Below the pieces are notes generated by a model, which made no database searches, had not been told where the DNA came from, and worked only from the letters and a program-made list of their open reading frames with translations. The translations under genes and the position numbers were made by a program. From UBA2100 sp964399345 (GTDB lineage: Bacteria > Patescibacteriota > Minisyncoccia > Phycocordibacterales > UBA2100), in contig CAYNQE010000010.1 of assembly GCA_964399345.1 (NCBI GenBank), positions 1 through 16,110 on the forward strand: 16,110 nt of DNA, read 5' to 3'. Of the stretch, positions 12,449 to 16,110 are shown piece by piece. Within the stretch, counting starts at the first letter, position 1. Each line of letters begins with the position of its first letter.

Positions 12449-15400
12449 ATGACTACAGGATTAACAACAAACAAAGTTGCAGCAGCAGCTATTGTGGTTG
12501 CTATGTCTCTATCGTTTGCACTTGTCACACCGGCAAAGGCTCAAAGCGTTGAAGACCTAACAGCACAAATTGCTTCACTTCTAGCAACAATCACATCACT
12601 ACAAGCACAGCTTGCAGGGATGACAGGAGGAACTGCTCCTGCCGGTTCATACAACTTCACACTAAACCACGAAATGGGTGACGAAGGTGGAGAAGTTATG
12701 GACATTCAAAAGTTCATGAACGCTCAAGGATTTGCAGTTTCTGCAACTGGTGCTGGTTCACCAGGAAACGAAACTTCATACTTTGGTAGCCGAACAAAGC
12801 AAGCCGTTGTAGCTTGGCAAAACGCCAACGCAGCAGCAGTGCTTACACCAGTTGGACTTACATCTGGTACAGGTTACTGGGGACCATCGTCTCGTTCAGC
12901 AGCTAACTCAATGGGAGGAGGCTCAACTACTACACCAGTTCCTACAGGAACAGGAGTAACAGTTTCAGCAGCAGCACAGCCAGCTAATGGTATTGCAGTT
13001 GAAGGAGCAGCACGAGTGCCTTACACTAAGTTTGTTCTTACAAACAACAGTGGATCAGCTCAAACTATTAACTCAGTTACAGTTGAACGTGGAGGTCTAT
13101 TGAACAACCTTGCAATTGCAGGAGTAGTTCTGCTTGACCAAAATGGAATGCAACTTGGGAACGCCCGAGTTCTTAACTCAGTTGATCAAGCAACAATTGG
13201 AACACCATTTACTCTGAATGCAGGTGAAAGCCGAACATTCACAGTTGCAGCCAACATGAATGCATCATTGGATTCATACGCTGGTGAAGTTGGACACCTT
13301 TCAGTTGTAGCAGTTAACACTTCAGCAACAGTTGCAGGATCACTTCCAATCACTGGAGCATCACACACCAACAACGCAACGCTTGCTATTGGTTCAGTGA
13401 CAGCTCAACGTGGTGTAGAAGACCCAGCAGCAGCAGCTTCAAAGGAAATCGGTACAACCGGTTACACTTTCACATCTGTTAAATTGACTAACTCAGGTTC
13501 AGCTGAAGACGTACGTCTTCACTCAATCCGATTTGATCAAGCTGGATCAGCATCAGGATCTGATATCGTAAACGTAATGGCTTACGTTGATGGTGTGGCT
13601 TACGCCCCAGTTATCGACGGAGACGTATACACATTTGCTTTCGGTTCAGGGATCATCATCAAAGAAGGTCTTTCGAAAGAAGTTGTTGTAAAGGGTGATA
13701 TTGCAGGTGGAACAAACCGAACAATCTCATTCAACGTTTACAAGTACACTGACATTAGTGTTAGTGGAGAAACTTACGGATACGGACTTACAGCTACTGA
13801 CGGTGGTGCAGGATTTGGTTCTTCAACTCCAGCCTACGATGCATCAGATGTAACAATTACAGCTGGTACATTTAACTCAGTATCTAAGAGCAACGCAGCA
13901 CCAAGTGCTAACATTGCAATCCAAACTTCTGATCAAATTCTAGGAGCATTTACTGTTGACATGAAGGGAGAATCGGTAACGGTTCAAACTGTGACAATGG
14001 TAGCTACTATTGCAGGAGGTCCAGTTGGAACTGATCTAGACAACGTTACTTTGGTTAACCAAAACGGCGTAGTACTAGCAGGACCAGTTGACGCTACAGG
14101 TGACGCTACAGGTGACCTATCATTTGCATCAGTTACATTCCCAGTAGGAGTGACAACTCTGTACGTGAAGGGGTATCTTGACGCAACATTCGGTTCAGCT
14201 GACACAATCATCATGAGCACAACTCCATCAAACTGGACAGACGCTACAGGTGATACAACAGGTGATACTGTTACACTTCCAAGCTCAACAGCAACAGCAA
14301 ACACTATGACAGTGCAAGCTGCTACATTGAGTGCAACTACACTTACTCAACCCGCTGCTCGATCAATCGTACCTGGTACAGTTGACATGGTATGGGCTAC
14401 AGCATCACTTGATGCTGCTAACTCAGGTGAGGATGTACGTGTTACATCAATCGCAGTTGAGGAAGACGCAGTTACAGGTCTTGGAACAGAAATCGACAAT
14501 GTTGAGATCTGGGCTAACCTTTCGGGCGGCACTACAAACGACTCAGTTCGTGGTGACGTTTATGAAACACAAGTAGCTGACGCAGAGCAAATGACAGGAA
14601 CAACAGGTGCTAACGTACTTACAATGGGACTTGAAACTCACATTGTTGTAGCAAAGAACACATCAGTGGGAATTGCTATTGTTGCCGACCTTTCATCTTC
14701 AGCTTCAGCATCTGACACTCACACATTCTCTATCGACACCGACTCAGGTGACGTTACAGCAGTAGGTGCCGTTTCAGGAACAACTGTTACTCTAACTCCA
14801 TCAGGAGACGGACAAACAATGACAGTTGCAGCAGCAGGTGACGTTACTCTTACAATAGATTCTTCTACACCAGTAGCAGGACTATTCCTAGATACAACAA
14901 CACAACAAACTTCAGCTGTATTCCGACTAGCAGCTAACAATGTTGAAGATGTAGACATCGACAGCATTAAGCTAACAAGTACAGGAACAGATGACGCAGT
15001 TGCGTCATACCACTTCTGGGTGGATGGAGTAGAGATTGGTTCAGTAGCAGGAGGACAAAACACTGCAGAAGTATTCTTCGCAGACAGTACTCTTGTTATC
15101 CCAGCTGACAGCCACAAACTGGTAACAGTTAAGGTTGTAATGAACCCAATTGATGGAACACAAGTATCAAATGCTGATACTGTGATTACAACAATTGCAG
15201 CATCAGGTGATGTTGACGGAACAGGTATGGATTCAGGAACAGCAATTGATCCTGACGACACATCAGTTGCCGGAAACACACACACTATGTACGAAACATA
15301 CCCATCATTTGCGTTTGATAACGCAGGTGTAAGTACTGTACTTGGTGCAAGTGCTAACTACCTAGCAGGAAAGATTGTTATCACCAACACAGGTGACAAG

Positions 15401-15787
15401 GATGTAACATTCGACTCAACAGGAGAACTTACTCTTCAAGTAGAAGTTTCAGGTACTCTTTCAACAAGCACACAAATCGTGAAGCTTGAGAAGTCAGATG
15501 GTACAACTCTTGATACAGTTGACCTATCAGCTACAACAGGTAGTGCAGAAGCAGTTATCTTATTCGCAGACAGCACTCTTACAGTTCCTGCCGGAAACAG
15601 CGAAACAGTAAGCGTACGAATCAACACAGGAGGTCTTACCACAGACGGTAACACTATCCAAGTTTGGTTGTCTGACGATACTGATGACAACATCGAATTC
15701 GCCGTTGACGGCGGAGCAACAGATTATTCTGAAGCAGTGGAAATCTTCCGCGGCGACATCTACGGACCAACTCACGTTAATCCGTAG
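12449..15787 (+). CDS. Secreted S-layer-like modular surface protein with peptidoglycan-binding domain
   Basis: An 1112-residue exported protein. The signal peptide covers 1-31 (hydrophobic core VAAAAIVVAMSLSFALV, cleavage after AKA). A short coiled coil follows (about 34-56, VEDLTAQIASLLATITSLQAQL). A peptidoglycan_binding_1-like domain spans about 70-155, with GDEGGEVMDIQKFMNAQGF, YFGSRTKQAVVAWQN and GYWGPSSRSAAN. The rest is a chain of beta-sandwich modules rich in Thr, Ser, Ala, Gly and Asp. The modules share an ending of the type FADSTL.(V/I)PA.....V.V, clearest near residues 877 and 1039. I see no cysteine and no C-terminal membrane anchor, so attachment is probably through the N-terminal cell-wall domain. 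Uniform codon choice and the strong hairpins behind the gene suggest high expression. It could be the main surface layer protein or a large adhesin; no Shine-Dalgarno precedes the ATG. Confidence 0.85.
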   Translation: MTTGLTTNKVAAAAIVVAMSLSFALVTPAKAQSVEDLTAQIASLLATITSLQAQLAGMTGGTAPAGSYNFTLNHEMGDEGGEVMDIQKFMNAQGFAVSATGAGSPGNETSYFGSRTKQAVVAWQNANAAAVLTPVGLTSGTGYWGPSSRSAANSMGGGSTTTPVPTGTGVTVSAAAQPANGIAVEGAARVPYTKFVLTNNSGSAQTINSVTVERGGLLNNLAIAGVVLLDQNGMQLGNARVLNSVDQATIGTPFTLNAGESRTFTVAANMNASLDSYAGEVGHLSVVAVNTSATVAGSLPITGASHTNNATLAIGSVTAQRGVEDPAAAASKEIGTTGYTFTSVKLTNSGSAEDVRLHSIRFDQAGSASGSDIVNVMAYVDGVAYAPVIDGDVYTFAFGSGIIIKEGLSKEVVVKGDIAGGTNRTISFNVYKYTDISVSGETYGYGLTATDGGAGFGSSTPAYDASDVTITAGTFNSVSKSNAAPSANIAIQTSDQILGAFTVDMKGESVTVQTVTMVATIAGGPVGTDLDNVTLVNQNGVVLAGPVDATGDATGDLSFASVTFPVGVTTLYVKGYLDATFGSADTIIMSTTPSNWTDATGDTTGDTVTLPSSTATANTMTVQAATLSATTLTQPAARSIVPGTVDMVWATASLDAANSGEDVRVTSIAVEEDAVTGLGTEIDNVEIWANLSGGTTNDSVRGDVYETQVADAEQMTGTTGANVLTMGLETHIVVAKNTSVGIAIVADLSSSASASDTHTFSIDTDSGDVTAVGAVSGTTVTLTPSGDGQTMTVAAAGDVTLTIDSSTPVAGLFLDTTTQQTSAVFRLAANNVEDVDIDSIKLTSTGTDDAVASYHFWVDGVEIGSVAGGQNTAEVFFADSTLVIPADSHKLVTVKVVMNPIDGTQVSNADTVITTIAASGDVDGTGMDSGTAIDPDDTSVAGNTHTMYETYPSFAFDNAGVSTVLGASANYLAGKIVITNTGDKDVTFDSTGELTLQVEVSGTLSTSTQIVKLEKSDGTTLDTVDLSATTGSAEAVILFADSTLTVPAGNSETVSVRINTGGLTTDGNTIQVWLSDDTDDNIEFAVDGGATDYSEAVEIFRGDIYGPTHVNP

Positions 15788-15807
15788 TCAGCTTAGTCTG
15801 ATTTACA

Positions 15808-15825
15808 CTAGCTATTCTTAGCTAG
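15808..15825 (+). other. 3' UTR hairpin of the surface protein gene
   Basis: CTAGCTA and TAGCTAG form a perfect 7-bp stem with a TTCT loop 20 bases after the stop codon, before the two larger hairpins. It has no T-run, so it may serve mRNA stability rather than termination. Confidence 0.4.
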
Positions 15826-15834
15826 GTACGGGAC

Positions 15835-15866
15835 AAAGCCCCAGCCACGCAAGTGGTTGGGGCTTT
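15835..15866 (+). terminator. First terminator hairpin after the surface protein gene
   Basis: A 14-bp GC-rich stem (AAAGCCCCAGCCAC with GTGGTTGGGGCTTT, one G-T wobble) encloses a GCAA tetraloop. The tail has only three T before CCCC, so release may be incomplete and the hairpin may also protect the mRNA 3' end. Confidence 0.7.
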
Positions 15867-15884
15867 CCCCATGCCTATATGATT

Positions 15885-15922
15885 AGCAAAAAACACTCCA
15901 TTTATTTGGAGTGTTTTTTGCT
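15885..15922. terminator. Second, strong bidirectional-type terminator
   Basis: A perfect 16-bp stem (15885-15900 with 15907-15922; core CACTCCA/TGGAGTG) has a TTTATT loop with a six-A run on one arm and a six-T run on the other. It backs up the first hairpin and insulates the next gene, whose -35 box overlaps its right edge. Confidence 0.88.
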
Positions 15923-15945
15923 TTATGCACGAAAACCGCTATGAT
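15918..15945 (+). promoter_or_regulatory. Promoter of the last gene, predicted leaderless
   Basis: TTGCTT (15918-15923), a 16-base spacer and TATGAT (15940-15945). Six bases separate the -10 box from the ATG at 15952, so the transcript should begin at the start codon. The -35 box overlaps the last bases of the preceding terminator. Confidence 0.55.
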
Positions 15946-15951
15946 ATAGGT

Positions 15952-16110
15952 ATGCAATATATGACATCAAAAAATATACTAATAGCACTAGGGGCTACTC
16001 TTTTACTTATAGCTAGCGTGGTTTTTACTAAAACAAACGCCCCTACAGAGAGAGTAGTTATTGAAGGCACGGCAACCACCACGGAAGAAGTAATTGAGGC
16101 GATTACAGAG
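15952..16110 (+). CDS. N-terminus of a membrane-anchored or secreted protein (partial)
   Basis: An open frame of 53 codons runs off the right edge. The N-terminus MQYMTSKNILIALGATLL is followed by a hydrophobic helix (about 9-24, ILIALGATLLLIASVVF) and then a Thr/Glu-rich polar segment (TTTEEVIEAITE). This is a signal anchor or signal peptide with the rest outside the cytoplasm. There is no lipobox cysteine. The first ATG fits the -10 spacing for a leaderless mRNA, and a second in-frame ATG lies at 15961. The function cannot be told from this fragment. Confidence 0.6.
   Translation, partial: MQYMTSKNILIALGATLLLIASVVFTKTNAPTERVVIEGTATTTEEVIEAITE

Noticed and set aside
14719..15285. Long minus-strand frame opposite the surface protein gene
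   Set aside because: It is a shadow of the strongly biased codon use in the surface protein gene, with no start signals of its own.

Overview
The window reads as a chromosomal segment of a Candidate Phyla Radiation (Patescibacteria) bacterium, probably of the Parcubacteria side. This is inferred from AT-rich, tightly packed genes, short versions of core proteins, CPR-like gene neighbourhoods and a secreted peptidoglycan-binding, S-layer-like protein. No database search was possible, so the taxonomy is a judgement from protein character.

Layout. (1) At 2-4708 (+), the tail of an unknown gene is followed by an operon in which every start overlaps the previous stop: glycyl-tRNA synthetase, AI-2E-type membrane protein, methionyl-tRNA synthetase and TatD-type metallohydrolase. 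(2) At 4711-6085 lies the classical rpsF-ssb-rpsR trio, but with ssb on the opposite strand. rpsF and ssb share a bidirectional terminator, and ssb and rpsR have divergent promoters. (3) At 6101-6410 is a small two-helix membrane protein with its own promoter and the strongest Shine-Dalgarno in the window. (4) At 6432-10734 (-) is a tight operon ftsK - membrane-anchored Ig-like protein - recA - efp, linking chromosome translocation, recombination and translation elongation. (5) At 10777-11696 (+) is a two-domain protein with a C-terminal winged-helix-like region. Its promoter, leader and coding sequence are studded with a T-AAAGGACA repeat and it has a perfect 24-bp palindrome just before the start codon. 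(6) At 11697-12448 is about 750 bp without a credible gene, holding two promoter candidates and a long hairpin-rich leader with a compact GC-rich fold at its 3' end. (7) At 12449-15787 is a 1112-residue secreted modular surface protein, followed by two strong hairpins. (8) At 15918-16110 is the start of a further membrane-anchored protein whose promoter begins inside the preceding terminator.

Two themes deserve attention. First, glyS, rpsF, rpsR and the last gene have -10 boxes so close to their start codons that their mRNAs should have essentially no 5' leader, whereas the 75-residue membrane gene and the surface protein gene have real leaders. Second, the AAAGGACA array around and inside the winged-helix gene looks like a dense self-regulatory circuit. 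It could act on DNA (operators or iteron-like sites) and also on RNA, because the last repeat copy doubles as the Shine-Dalgarno inside a hairpin. This is the best candidate here for an undescribed system.
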